Notes: generated by a model not told the origin, from the letters alone. A stretch of 64,000 nucleotides of DNA from DATHAP01 sp963762865 (GCA_963762865.1 CAVXNC010000021.1:394112-458111); one strand, 5' to 3'; shown: positions 1 through 8,907, counted from the stretch's first letter. Program-made: numbers and translations.

Positions 1-1289
1 TCCACCTGGTTCGCCCCGGTCTCGCTGGCGGTCCAGCCCTGGGGCACGGCGAGCGAGAAGCCGGTGGGGCCGTCGTAGCGCTGGTAGCCGGCCGGCACAC
101 CGCTGTCCTGCGGCGTCTCCTCCGCGGTCGACGACGGCGGGGTCGTGGACTCCGACGGGCTCGACTCCGGCTTCGAGCTGCTCGGCTTCGGCGAGGGCTG
201 CGTCTGCGGGTCCTGCCCGTCCCCGGAGTTGGCCACCGCGTAGGCCACCAGGCCGCCGATCACCAGCAGGGCGACCAGGAGGGCAGCCACCAGGGGGCCG
301 GAGCGCCGGGGCTTGGCTCCGTACTCGGTCTCGTATGCGTCGTACCGAGGCGGGCCCTCACTGGCTGCCGGAGGGGAACCTAGCGGCACGGCTTCGGTTC
401 GTCCCGCTCGGTCGAGGGCTCCGGCAGCCGCCGTGATCGGCGCCGTGGTCGCCGTCGCCGAGCGATCGGCGGCGGCCTTCGTCAGCAGGGCGCGCGCGGT
501 GGGGATGTCCATGCGCTGCTCAGGGTCCTTCGCCAGCAGCCCGAGGATCGCCTCGCGCAGCGGTCCCTCGACCCGGGGCGTCGGCACCGGGTCGGAGATG
601 ACGGCGGTCAGCGTCGCCAGCGCGTTGTCGGCGTCGAAGGGCGGCCGGCCCTCGACCGCGGAGTAGAGCGTCGCGCCGAGCGACCACAGGTCGGCGACCG
701 CGCCAGGTCGCTTGCCGCGGGCCTGCTCGGGCGACATGTACGAGGGGGAGCCCAGGACGACGCCGGTCGACGTGAGCGCGGGGTCGCCGGCCATCGTCGC
801 GATGCCGAAGTCGGTGAGGACGGCACGGCCCTCGTTCGTGAGCAGGACGTTGCCCGGCTTCACGTCGCGGTGCACGACGCCCTGCGTGTGGGAGGCCTCG
901 AGGGCGCTGAGCATCTCGATTCCGATCTGGGCCACCCGGTGCGGCGGGAGCGGGCCGTCCTCGCGCAGCACGGTGCTGAGGCTCCGGGTCGGCAGCAGCT
1001 CCATGACGATGTAGGGGCGGCCGTCCTCCTCCACCACGTCGTAGGTGGTCACGACGTTGGGGTGGCTGAGCTGGGCGGTGGCCCGCGCCTCGCGCATCGT
1101 GCGCTCGCGCAGCTCGCCCTGCTCCTGCTCGCCGACCTCCGGGGGAAACCGGACCTCCTTGACGGCGACCCGTCGGCCGAGGAGCTCGTCGGTGCCCTCC
1201 CAGACGGTCCCCATCCCGCCGCTGCCGATGGAGCGGTCCAGCCGGTAGCGGCCGCCGATCGTGCGCGTCTGGGCGTCTGAGGTGCTCAT
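1..1289 (-). CDS. Ser/Thr protein kinase, PknB-like, truncated by window edge
   Basis: This is a membrane-anchored Hanks-type serine/threonine kinase that would phosphorylate proteins in response to an envelope signal. From the ATG at 1289 the protein shows a glycine loop (GSGGMGTVW, about residue 22), the ATP-binding lysine in VAVKEV, the catalytic loop HRDVKPGN (about 138), DFG (about 158) and SPEQARG in the activation segment. A transmembrane helix follows at about residues 330-353, then a Pro/Ser/Thr-rich linker and the start of an extracellular domain (GYQRYDGPTGFSLAVPQGW). The C-terminus lies outside the window. No PASTA repeat is visible in the part present. The kinase assignment is firm; its substrate is unknown. 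Confidence 0.93.
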   Translation of the reverse strand, partial: MSTSDAQTRTIGGRYRLDRSIGSGGMGTVWEGTDELLGRRVAVKEVRFPPEVGEQEQGELRERTMREARATAQLSHPNVVTTYDVVEEDGRPYIVMELLPTRSLSTVLREDGPLPPHRVAQIGIEMLSALEASHTQGVVHRDVKPGNVLLTNEGRAVLTDFGIATMAGDPALTSTGVVLGSPSYMSPEQARGKRPGAVADLWSLGATLYSAVEGRPPFDADNALATLTAVISDPVPTPRVEGPLREAILGLLAKDPEQRMDIPTARALLTKAAADRSATATTAPITAAAGALDRAGRTEAVPLGSPPAASEGPPRYDAYETEYGAKPRRSGPLVAALLVALLVIGGLVAYAVANSGDGQDPQTQPSPKPSSSKPESSPSESTTPPSSTAEETPQDSGVPAGYQRYDGPTGFSLAVPQGWTASETGANQV

Positions 1290-1416
1290 CCGGGACCCCC
1301 TACCCCGCGTGGACGACTCACTCACGTGGCGGGCAAACCCGGTTCGGGCGCTTTCCGGGCGTACGTCCGGAAGGCACTGTCGACGCCTCGCGTTAGCATG
1401 GAGGCACAACTGCACA

Positions 1417-1790
1417 GGGGGTGAATGGTCTCGACTTCGGATGTCGTGCCAGGGGAAGCGGGCCGAGGATGGCCGGGATGATCTCGGAAACCATGCCCGG
1501 CAAACCAACAAGCGCCGATTCCAATCAGCGCGCCTACGCTCTCGCTGCCTAAGTAGCGCCAGAGCAGGCTGTCAGCCCGGGAGTGCCTTCGGCCCGGAGC
1601 CTGGCATCAGCTAGAAGGCTCAACCGCTCGGTCCGGTCGCGGGACCGAGCGGGAAATCTCACAGCGACTGGGCCTGTCGGCAGCTTGCCTGCGTGACTGC
1701 CGGGGCCGAGAAACTCAGATTCAGGCTGCGCCCGGAGAAGCCCTGGCTCCGCACCGAAGGACCCGGGTTCGATTCCCGGCACCTCCACCA
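1417..1790 (+). ncRNA. ssrA: transfer-messenger RNA (tmRNA)
   Basis: tmRNA rescues ribosomes stalled on broken mRNAs and tags the nascent peptide for proteolysis. The 5' end GGGGGUG pairs with CACCUCC at the 3' end (one G-U pair), followed by a discriminator A and an encoded CCA. The tRNA-like T arm GGGTTCGATTCCC is at 1765-1777. The tag reading frame runs from 1514 to 1549 and encodes ADSNQRAYALAA, followed by TAA at 1550; it is close to the mycobacterial tag ADSHQRDYALAA and ends in the protease-recognised ALAA. Its length of 374 nt is normal. Small ORFs on either strand here are shadows. Confidence 0.96.
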
Positions 1791-2010
1791 AGGGGTGTTC
1801 GCGATATTCGCGAGCACCTGTTCGCGAAATTGGCGCCAGGCTTTCAGCGTCCTTGGCGCGAGGTCCGTTGCGCACGCGCTCACCGGTCCAGCGACCAGCA
1901 GTGAGGCCTCGCCCAAGGACGACGGCTCAGGCCGATGTGTAGTCCCCTCCATCGGGAGTAGCGGCTTACTCACATGCCGCAGTGGGGCGCGTCGCTGTCT
2001 GAACCTCTGT

Positions 2011-2652
2011 CTAGGACGCGGGCAGCCGCAGACCCGCGCGGATGTGTCGGGTGACGGTCGATCGGTCCGCGCGCGCATCAACGGTGACCAGCGGCGACTT
2101 CCGGCCGAGCAGTTGCAGGACCGGGTCGATCTTGTCGTGGAACTCACGCAAGCGCGCCTGCAGCGCCTCCTCGGTGTCGTCTTCGCGAGTGACCAGATCG
2201 CCGCCGCAGACGTCGCAGCGCCCCTCTTCCGTGGGCCGGTGCTCCATCAGGTTGTAGTCCAGTCCGCACGCGGAACAGAGTCGCCGGGACAGCACCCGGC
2301 GGCGTACTTCGCTGTCGGGCAGGTCTAGGTGGATCACCGCGTCGATGTCGTAGCTCTCGAGGAAGAACTGCGCCTGGATCACGTTCCGGGGGAATCCGTC
2401 GACGACGAAGCCGTAGTTCCAGTCGTGCTGCTGGAGGCGCTCGCGCACCACCGAGTCGACGACGGCGTCGTCGACGAGCTTGCCCTCGGCCATGGTGCGG
2501 CGGACCTGGGCGCCGAGCTTCGTGTGGTTCTGCACATGCCAGCGGAAGACTTCGCCGACGCTGATCTGTGTGAGGTCGAGTTCGCGCGCGAGCTGAGCGG
2601 CCTGAGTGCCTTTCCCGCTGCCCTGGACGCCGATGATCAGGTACTTGTGCAT
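2011..2652 (-). CDS. Adenylate kinase-family nucleoside monophosphate kinase (paralog)
   Basis: The 213-residue protein should transfer a phosphate from ATP to a nucleoside monophosphate, most likely AMP. It has the P-loop GVQGSGKGTQ at residues 8-17, the NMP-binding DGFPRN at 85-90, and a LID domain with four cysteines (126, 129, 146, 149) that would bind zinc. The housekeeping adk of actinobacteria normally lies in the secY ribosomal-protein operon, so this stand-alone copy is probably a paralog. The gene runs away from the exopolyphosphatase fusion at 2928, with 275 bases between the two starts. Assignment to the family is firm; the preferred substrate is not. Confidence 0.88.
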   Translation of the reverse strand: MHKYLIIGVQGSGKGTQAAQLARELDLTQISVGEVFRWHVQNHTKLGAQVRRTMAEGKLVDDAVVDSVVRERLQQHDWNYGFVVDGFPRNVIQAQFFLESYDIDAVIHLDLPDSEVRRRVLSRRLCSACGLDYNLMEHRPTEEGRCDVCGGDLVTREDDTEEALQARLREFHDKIDPVLQLLGRKSPLVTVDARADRSTVTRHIRAGLRLPAS

Positions 2653-2927
2653 GAGCGCAGCCTGGCACCACCGGATCCGGTTGGGGAGTCCCCGCCCGCA
2701 TTCACGGCCGCGAACAGACCGCCAGCCTCGCCGTCTGCTCAGACCAGACCTGGCCCCCCGTCGTCACACACCAACCGCCAGCGCGGGTGCGGGGCGGGAC
2801 GATGAAAGCCACTGTCATGCAGCCGCTTGCAGGGTTCGTCATCGAAAGAGGAGGGTCGGGGACGCGCCCGGGACTAGCATGCGGCAAGCCGTGTCACCGT
2901 GCGGCCTGAAGGAAAGAGCACAGCGGT

Positions 2928-4439
2928 ATGACCGAGGTGGTTCCGCGCTGGGAGTGGCGCACGTTCGCCGGTGCCTTCCCACGCGCGGATGTGGTGTTCG
3001 ATGCGATGACCCCGGTCTCCGTCGAGGAGTCCGACGAGTTCTACCTGCTGGCGCGCGGCGGGGACAACGTCAAGGTCCGCGGCGGTCTGATGGACGTCAA
3101 GGTTCTGCGCGAGACAGATGCGGCGGGCCTGCAGTGCTGGGAACCGATTCTCAAGGCGACCTTTCCACTTGACGCCGAGGCCGTGAGGACGGTCCTCCAG
3201 GGCCTCCGACGCCCAGGAGCGGTCGTCCCGCCCGACGGGCTCGACTTCCACGGGCTGATGGAAGCTGCGGAGATCGATGCGGGCGACGGTCCGCGCGCTG
3301 TGCGGGTCCACAAGCGGCGTGCCCGCTATACCGTCGCTGGTTGCCTGGCCGAGAGGACCGTGGTGGAGGCCGGCGGACAGCGAACGATCTCGATCGCAGC
3401 AGAATCGATCCGCCCGGCGGACGTCCTGGCCGCGATCGACGCGATGGGCCTGCGCGACTACTGCAACCTGGACGTCCCGGCTGGCCTGCGGCTGCTCGTC
3501 GATCGTGTGCCGGAGCGCTACGCGGTCATCGACGCCGGCACGAACTCGATCAAGCTGCACATCGCCGAGCTCGACGCAGACGGGCGTGGTCCGTGGAGGA
3601 CCGTCGTCGATCGCGCTGTCGTCACGCGGCTCGGCGAGGGCCTCGAGGAGACTGGGGTGATCGGCGCCGAACCGCTCGAGCGGACAGCGCGAGCGATCAG
3701 CGCGATGGCGGACGAGGCCCGCGGCCTCGACGCTCGGGCCATCGCGCTCGTTGCCACGGCAGGATTCCGGATGGCTGGCAATCGGAACGAGGTCGTCGAG
3801 GCGGTTCGTGCTCGCTCCGGGCTGTCCCTCGACATCCTCTCCGGGGAGGACGAGGGCAGGCTGGCCTACCTCGCGGTCGCAACCGGCGTCGGTCTCGGCG
3901 ACGGGGCGATCGTGGCGTTCGACACCGGCGGCGGCAGCTCGCAGTTCACGTTCGGCCACGGGCCGGATGTCGATGAACGGTTCAGCGTCAACGTCGGCGC
4001 GGTCCGGTTCACCGAGCAGTTCGGGCTGGCCAAGGCCGTGTCGCACGACGTCGTGGCCGACGCCCTGGCGACCGTCGCTGCCGAGCTCGCCCGTCTCGAC
4101 GGGCGACCAAGGCCGGACGGGGTCGTGGCCATGGGCGGCGCCGTGACGAACCTGGCCGCCGTGAAGCACGGCCTGGCCACCTACGACCCGGACGTTGTCC
4201 AGGGGACGCTCCTAGACCGCGCCGAGATCGATCGCCAGATCGAGCAGTACCGAACCCGGGACGCGGCGGGACGACGGGGGATCGTCGGGTTGCAGCCGGC
4301 TCGTGCCGAGGTGATCCTCGCCGGCGCGTGCATCGTCCGCACGATCATCGACAAGCTCGCCTGCGACGCGGTCACGGTCAGCGACCGCGGGCTGCGCCAC
4401 GGTGTGCTCATCGAGCGCTTCGACTCGAGCAGCAGGTAG
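2928..4439 (+). CDS. CYTH-like domain fused to Ppx/GppA exopolyphosphatase
   Basis: The 503-residue protein joins two parts. Residues 1-195 contain charged alternating strands (WEWRTF, NVKVRGGLMDVK, EPILKATFPL) that resemble a CYTH or triphosphate-tunnel fold; this half is a tentative call. Residues from about 198 on are a Ppx/GppA phosphatase: the phosphate-1 motif VIDAGTNSIKLHI, the GEDEGRLAY segment, FDTGGGSSQF and the late MGGAVTNLA motif of the ASKHA fold. The expected activity is removal of terminal phosphates from polyphosphate or pppGpp, with a phosphate-chain-binding N-terminal domain. An A-rich ribosome-binding site (AAGGAAAGA) precedes the ATG. It is divergent from an adenylate-kinase paralog. 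Confidence 0.82.
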   Translation: MTEVVPRWEWRTFAGAFPRADVVFDAMTPVSVEESDEFYLLARGGDNVKVRGGLMDVKVLRETDAAGLQCWEPILKATFPLDAEAVRTVLQGLRRPGAVVPPDGLDFHGLMEAAEIDAGDGPRAVRVHKRRARYTVAGCLAERTVVEAGGQRTISIAAESIRPADVLAAIDAMGLRDYCNLDVPAGLRLLVDRVPERYAVIDAGTNSIKLHIAELDADGRGPWRTVVDRAVVTRLGEGLEETGVIGAEPLERTARAISAMADEARGLDARAIALVATAGFRMAGNRNEVVEAVRARSGLSLDILSGEDEGRLAYLAVATGVGLGDGAIVAFDTGGGSSQFTFGHGPDVDERFSVNVGAVRFTEQFGLAKAVSHDVVADALATVAAELARLDGRPRPDGVVAMGGAVTNLAAVKHGLATYDPDVVQGTLLDRAEIDRQIEQYRTRDAAGRRGIVGLQPARAEVILAGACIVRTIIDKLACDAVTVSDRGLRHGVLIERFDSSSR

Positions 4440-4629
4440 AGCGGAGCCGAGCACCAAACACGCTGCGGGGAACAGGCGTCGACAGCGGCTGCTCGCCCAG
4501 CGGCGGCCTTGACGCGCATCAGTTCCCCGGGTCGGCTCCTCCGACCGGTCGTCCGCCCGAGCCCGCCCCGCGCGGGGTTGTTGGCCAATGTTTGATCCAA
4601 GCTGGTCTGGGCCACCGTCCCCTGCGGCA

Positions 4630-4664
4630 GCCCCTGACCCGCACGGTGTGCGCGGGTCAGGGGC
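4630..4664. terminator. Strong hairpin between convergent genes
   Basis: GCCCCTGACCCGC (4630-4642) is a perfect 13-bp inverted repeat with 4652-4664, separated by 9 bases. It sits between the end of the exopolyphosphatase fusion (+) and the end of the exporter gene (-), so it probably terminates both. There is no T tract, as is common in high-GC actinobacteria. Confidence 0.75.
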
Positions 4665-4677
4665 CGCCCGGGACCTG

Positions 4678-6117
4678 CTACGCCGCCATGTCGAGGACCG
4701 GCTCCGCCGCCGGTGCGGCCTCGAGGTCGTCGCGGCGGATCAGCGTGACCGCTGCGGCGATTCCGAGCGCTGCGATCACCACGCCGGCGCCGAACGCGGC
4801 GGTGAAGCCATCGACGAGCGCGTCGGGCAGTGCACTCCCGGTCGCGACCGCGTCCTCGGTGCGTGAGGTCGCGATGGTCGACAACGCGGCGATGCCCAGT
4901 GCCCCGCCGATCTGCTGCGAGGTGTTGAACAGGCCCGACGCCAGGCCAGCTTCGGAGTTGCGGACCCCGGCCAGGGCGGCGATCGAGATCGGCACGAAGG
5001 AGAAGCCGATCCCGAGGCCGGCGAGCAGGAAGCCGGGCAGCAGGTCACCCAGGTACGAGCCGCCGACCGAGACCTGCGTGAAGTACGCCAGGCCCGCGGT
5101 CAGGCTGACCATGCCCACGACGAGCACCGGCTTCACGCCGATCCGCGTGACGAGCTGCGCGGCCACGGTCGACCAGACGATCGCCGTGCCGGCGACCGCG
5201 AGGTAGGCGACACCGGTCTTCATCGGCGTGTAGCCGAGCACCTGCTGCATGTAGAGCGTCAGCATCAGGAACATCGAGAACAGCGCCGTACCGAGGATGA
5301 AGCCGGCCACGTTGGCCCCGCTGACGGTGCTGCTCCGGAGGATGCCGAAGCGCATCAGTGGCTCCTCCTGGCGCAGCTCCCACGCGACGAACCCGCCGAG
5401 CAGCACCAGCGCCAGCGCGCCGAAGCCCACCGTCTCCTGACCCAGCCAGCCGTCCTGGCCGGCCTGCGTGATCGCGTAGACCAGCGAAGCGAGCCCGGTC
5501 GTCACCAGGACGGCGCCGGTCGCGTCGAAGCGCTGCACGCTGGCGTCCCGGCTCTCGGCGAGCAGCACCGGAGCCAGCAGGAAGGCCGCCACACCCACCG
5601 GGATGTTCACGAAGAAGATCCACTCCCAGCCCAGCGAGTCGGTGAGCACGCCGCCGAGCAGGACGCCTGCTGCGGCCCCGAAGCCGCCGACGGCACCCCA
5701 GACGCCGAGCGCGATGTTGCGCTCCTTCCCCTCGGCGAAGGTCGTCGACAGGATGGACAGCGCCGCGGGGGAGATCACCGCGGCGCCGAGTCCCTGCAGG
5801 GCCCGCGCCGCGATCAGCGACTCCTCCGACCACGCCAGGCCGGCCAGCAGCGACGCGCCGGTGAAGACCACCACGCCGGCCAGGAAGACCCGTCGCCGCC
5901 CGAGGAGGTCGGCCGCCCGGCCGCCGAGGAGCAGCAGCCCCCCGAACACCAGCGCGTAGGCGCTGATCACCCATTGCAGGTTCTCCTGCGAGAACCCCAG
6001 GTCGACCTGGATCGACGGTAGCGCGACGTTCACGACCGCAATGTCCAGGACGACCATGAACTGCACCGCGCTCAGCAGCGCGAGTGCCAGCCACTTCCGT
6101 CGTTCCGAGGTAGCCAT
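4678..6117 (-). CDS. DHA2-family MFS drug exporter (EmrB/QacA type)
   Basis: This is a proton-coupled multidrug exporter of the 14-helix major facilitator family, in the cytoplasmic membrane. The 479-residue protein has helix 1 with the signature VVLDIAVVNVALPSI, motif A (GGRAADLLGRRR), and the loop ARALQGLGAAVISPAALS typical of EmrB/QacA proteins. The start at 6117 (MATSERRKW) was chosen because GGAAGGGGG lies just upstream; a longer reading frame to 6213 runs through the operator and is unlikely. The gene is divergent from an HxlR-type regulator, with a palindromic site between them, so repression by that regulator is likely. Substrate unknown. Confidence 0.9.
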   Translation of the reverse strand: MATSERRKWLALALLSAVQFMVVLDIAVVNVALPSIQVDLGFSQENLQWVISAYALVFGGLLLLGGRAADLLGRRRVFLAGVVVFTGASLLAGLAWSEESLIAARALQGLGAAVISPAALSILSTTFAEGKERNIALGVWGAVGGFGAAAGVLLGGVLTDSLGWEWIFFVNIPVGVAAFLLAPVLLAESRDASVQRFDATGAVLVTTGLASLVYAITQAGQDGWLGQETVGFGALALVLLGGFVAWELRQEEPLMRFGILRSSTVSGANVAGFILGTALFSMFLMLTLYMQQVLGYTPMKTGVAYLAVAGTAIVWSTVAAQLVTRIGVKPVLVVGMVSLTAGLAYFTQVSVGGSYLGDLLPGFLLAGLGIGFSFVPISIAALAGVRNSEAGLASGLFNTSQQIGGALGIAALSTIATSRTEDAVATGSALPDALVDGFTAAFGAGVVIAALGIAAAVTLIRRDDLEAAPAAEPVLDMAA

Positions 6118-6177
6118 CTCTGGCGGCCCCCTTCCGTCCCCGTGTCTGCGATTGGTGCTTGCAAACAAACACCATTC

Positions 6178-6215
6178 ACTTGCTTTTAGCAAGTCACATC
6201 TTCGCAACAGCAAGT
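6178..6215. promoter_or_regulatory. Palindromic operator in exporter/HxlR divergent region
   Basis: A perfect inverted repeat ACTTGCT-TTT-AGCAAGT occupies 6178-6194, and a second AGCAAGT half-site lies at 6209-6215, about 20 bases upstream of the regulator start. A related GCTTGC is at 6157-6162. The repeats lie in the only noncoding gap between the exporter (-) and the HxlR-type gene (+). I infer that this is the regulator binding site. Confidence 0.7.
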
Positions 6216-6235
6216 AAAGGGGCTACAGTGAGCGC

Positions 6236-6856
6236 ATGCGCCGGGCCTATGACCAGTACTGTCCGATCGCCCACGCGCTCGACCTGGTCGGTGAGCGGTG
6301 GTCCCTGCTCGTCGTCCGCGAGCTGATGCGCGGCCCGAAGCGCTACACCGACCTGGCCGAGACCCTCGGGATCGGCACCAACATCCTCGCGGCGCGCCTG
6401 AAGGACCTCGAGGCCGGCGGCATCGTCGTCAAACGGACCCTGCCGCCCCCGGCCGCCTCCCGGGTCTACGAGCTGACCGACTACGGCCGGGGCCTCAAGT
6501 CGGCCATCCGCGAGCTCGCGGTGTGGGGTGCCCGGTCGCTCGGGCCGCCGACCGACCCGACCGAGCTCTTCCCCGGGTGGCTGGAGAACGCCATCGACTC
6601 CGTGCTCGGGCCGATCGCGCCGCCGGGCCGCTTCGAGTTCCGCGTCGGGGACGAGGTCGCAACGCTCGTCGACGGTGAGACGGTCGGCGGCCGCGTCGAG
6701 GCGCCCGATGTCGTCGTCGAGGGTGACGCTGAGGGGCTCTACCACCTGTTCGTGGACCGCAGGCTCGACCTGGTCACCGTCCGTGGCGACCACGACCTGC
6801 TACGGCGGCTGCTCGACGTGGCTCCCGCGCCCGTGACCGCGACGGTCGACGCCTGA
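6236..6856 (+). CDS. HxlR-family winged-helix regulator with C-terminal sterol-carrier-like domain
   Basis: The 206-residue protein starts with an HxlR domain (YCPIAHALDLVGERWSLLVVRELMRGPKRYTDL), a winged helix that usually acts as a ligand- or redox-sensing repressor. The cysteine near residue 9 is in the usual HxlR position. Residues from about 110 to 200 form a separate alpha/beta region with alternating polar strands, like the SCP2 domain often attached to this subfamily; it may bind a hydrophobic ligand. It is divergent from the drug exporter at 4678 and is its probable local regulator. Confidence 0.85.
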   Translation: MRRAYDQYCPIAHALDLVGERWSLLVVRELMRGPKRYTDLAETLGIGTNILAARLKDLEAGGIVVKRTLPPPAASRVYELTDYGRGLKSAIRELAVWGARSLGPPTDPTELFPGWLENAIDSVLGPIAPPGRFEFRVGDEVATLVDGETVGGRVEAPDVVVEGDAEGLYHLFVDRRLDLVTVRGDHDLLRRLLDVAPAPVTATVDA

Positions 6857-6862
6857 CGAGCC

Positions 6863-7915
6863 TCAGCCGTTCGGGAAGGTCCACCAGAGGGCGCGGAAGT
6901 TGTCCGCGTCCACGGTTGCCACCCGGGAGACCCGCTCGACGACACCGGCGGTGGTGATGCGGACCTGAGCCGCGTGCCCGTCCGCCCAGACCCGGACGAC
7001 GAACGAGTCGGCGTCCTCCCACACCGGGCTGCCGAAGTAGCCACCGTCGGGGGTGTAGCTCGCGAGCGGGGTGTTGTGCGTCGCGTCGCGCACCTCGAGC
7101 GTCGACGGGCCGATGCCGTCGGACTGGATGTCGGTGGTCACCATCAGCGACCGGTCCGGCGAGAAGGCGAGCGGCTTGTCGGTGCAGCTGCGCCAGAACC
7201 GGGTCGAAGGCTCGCGCAGGCGGCGATAGGAGAGGCACAGGCCGTCCGGGCCGGCGTTGTCCTCGACGGCCACGACTGCCCGGTCGGCAGCGATGTCGGC
7301 CTCCCAGACCTGCTGGCCGAAGAGCCGCTCCGTCGACCCGGCGGCCGGGCGGAACCAGAGGGTGCGGGTGGGTTGCAGCCCGGTGACCAGCACCCGGTAG
7401 CGGCCGACGTCGGCCACCTCGAGGAAGCCTGCTCGGCGGACGCTCCCCACGAGGGACCCGTCGGTCGTCCTGGCGACCATGACCCGGGTCCGGTCGTTGC
7501 CCGGTACGGCCCACGCGACGCGGTCACCGCGGGCGGAGACCCGCAGGATGCCCGCCCGGTCGGTGAGCTCCCGCAGCTTGCGGGCGGTGCCGTCGCGCCG
7601 GACCCGCCACAGGGTGGCCGACCCGTCACTCTGGTCGCGGGTGACGACGACGTAGCCCCGCACGGCGCGACCGATCATCGCCAGCTGACCGGACAGGTCG
7701 GTCCGCACCACCCGGTCGCCGTCGACGATCCGGTGACCTCGGCTGTGCAGGAGGTCGGTGTCGGAGCCACGCGTCAGCGTCGCCGGGTCGATGGCCGTGC
7801 TCGCGGCGCGGCTGCGCACCAGGGCCGAGGCCCCCGGAGAGCCGCCGGCCAGGGTCAGACCGAGGCAGAGGGCGGCAGCGGCGGCGAGCAGGGAGCGGCG
7901 GCGTGTGCGGTCCAC
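6863..7915 (-). CDS. Secreted protein with beta-propeller-like repeats, function unknown
   Basis: The 350-residue protein begins with an Arg-rich n-region, a hydrophobic stretch (LLAAAAALCLGLTLAGG) and a likely signal-peptidase site after ASA, so it is probably exported. The remainder consists of short beta-strand blocks with repeated WRV, RVMVARTTDGS and LEVRDATHN patterns, which suggests a WD40/TolB-like propeller. No catalytic motif is visible. The start is a GTG at 7915; a nearby ATG is out of frame. Its stop is six bases beyond the HxlR gene end, so the two converge with no room for a terminator. No family name can be given. Confidence 0.7.
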   Translation of the reverse strand: MDRTRRRSLLAAAAALCLGLTLAGGSPGASALVRSRAASTAIDPATLTRGSDTDLLHSRGHRIVDGDRVVRTDLSGQLAMIGRAVRGYVVVTRDQSDGSATLWRVRRDGTARKLRELTDRAGILRVSARGDRVAWAVPGNDRTRVMVARTTDGSLVGSVRRAGFLEVADVGRYRVLVTGLQPTRTLWFRPAAGSTERLFGQQVWEADIAADRAVVAVEDNAGPDGLCLSYRRLREPSTRFWRSCTDKPLAFSPDRSLMVTTDIQSDGIGPSTLEVRDATHNTPLASYTPDGGYFGSPVWEDADSFVVRVWADGHAAQVRITTAGVVERVSRVATVDADNFRALWWTFPNG

Positions 7916-8061
7916 CTGGTGATCATGTCAGAGCTCCACGGCTCCGGCGATCAAGGTCTTCCCGCGCCGCCCGGACGGGAATACGTTGGGCCGGGTCGCC
8001 GCGGTTGCGGCGACGCCGCGGCTCGGGGCCGGGTCGCCGTCCTGACCGCTGGGGGGTACCA

Positions 8062-8907
8062 GTGCGCCTGACCCGTTTGTTCGCCTTCGCCGGCGTCCTC
8101 TCTGTGGCCGTCCTCGCGCCGGCCGGCCCGGCGGCCGCGGCTGCGCCAGCCAACGACACCGTCGAGGGGGCGGTCGCACTGGACTTCGGCGACACGATCA
8201 CTCTCGACACCACCGAGGCGACCACCGATGCGGTCGACAAGGCGTACTTCGAGGACTGCAAGCCACCGGCCGCCGACGCCACCGTCTGGTACACGTTCAC
8301 GTCCGACACCCGCACCGGTGTGGACATCGACCCGTTCGAGTCCTCGTACTCCGTCGGCATGCTCGTCACGACCGGCACCCCGGGTGACGACCTGGACACG
8401 GTGCTCTGCGGTGGCGGGCGCTTCACGGCCGAGGCCGGCGTGGACTACACGATCGTGCTCTTCGACGACCAGCGAGACGAAAGGAACAAGTTCAACGAGG
8501 AGAAGGGCAAGCGGACGAACGGCGGAACGCTGCAGCTGTCCGTCAACGACTCGCCGCCCGTGCCGCACGCGGACCTCACGGTGGACGAGAACGCGGTGCT
8601 CAACCCCGACGGGAGCGTGACCGTCTCAGGCACCTACTGGTGCACTGAGGCAGAGTGGGTCAACGTGTTCGGCGGCCTCGACCAGACCGCGCGCGGGACC
8701 AAGGTGACCGGATTCGCCGAGACGGAGGGTGACGGCATCTGCGACGGCACGGTGCAGCAGTGGACGCTCACGGTCGTGCCGGAGGAGGGGACCTACAGGG
8801 AGGCGACAGCCGCGAGCTCGTGGTTCGCCCTGGGTTGCATCGACGAGGGCGCGTACTGCAGCGGACATGTCGTCGAGTTGCGGCTCAGGGTGCGTGCGGC
8901 GAGCTGA
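8062..8907 (+). CDS. Secreted hypothetical protein
   Basis: The GTG start at 8062 follows GGGGGG and gives a clear signal peptide (MRLTRLFAFAGVLSVAVLAPAGPAAAAA). The mature part begins APANDTVEGAVAL and contains WYTFTSDTRTGVDIDPF, a pattern seen in extracellular carbohydrate-interacting or pre-peptidase beta-sandwich domains. A second segment carries four cysteines (in WCTEAEWVN, DGICDG, LGCIDEG and YCSGH) that could form disulfides outside the cell. Function unknown. Its last 23 bases overlap the end of the convergent membrane-protein gene. Confidence 0.72.
   Translation: MRLTRLFAFAGVLSVAVLAPAGPAAAAAPANDTVEGAVALDFGDTITLDTTEATTDAVDKAYFEDCKPPAADATVWYTFTSDTRTGVDIDPFESSYSVGMLVTTGTPGDDLDTVLCGGGRFTAEAGVDYTIVLFDDQRDERNKFNEEKGKRTNGGTLQLSVNDSPPVPHADLTVDENAVLNPDGSVTVSGTYWCTEAEWVNVFGGLDQTARGTKVTGFAETEGDGICDGTVQQWTLTVVPEEGTYREATAASSWFALGCIDEGAYCSGHVVELRLRVRAAS

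Noticed and set aside
1797..1827. Three TTCGCGA copies just after tmRNA, as a possible terminator or protein site
   Set aside because: TCGCGA is self-complementary and common in GC-rich DNA; no clear stem-loop with a loop of normal size results.
1549..2328. Long reading frames on both strands over and after the tmRNA, including one ending in RSRDRTERL-like and GIEPGSFGAEPG-like strings
   Set aside because: They translate the tmRNA and its tRNA-like end antisense; such strings are well-known artefacts of RNA genes. No start signals support them.
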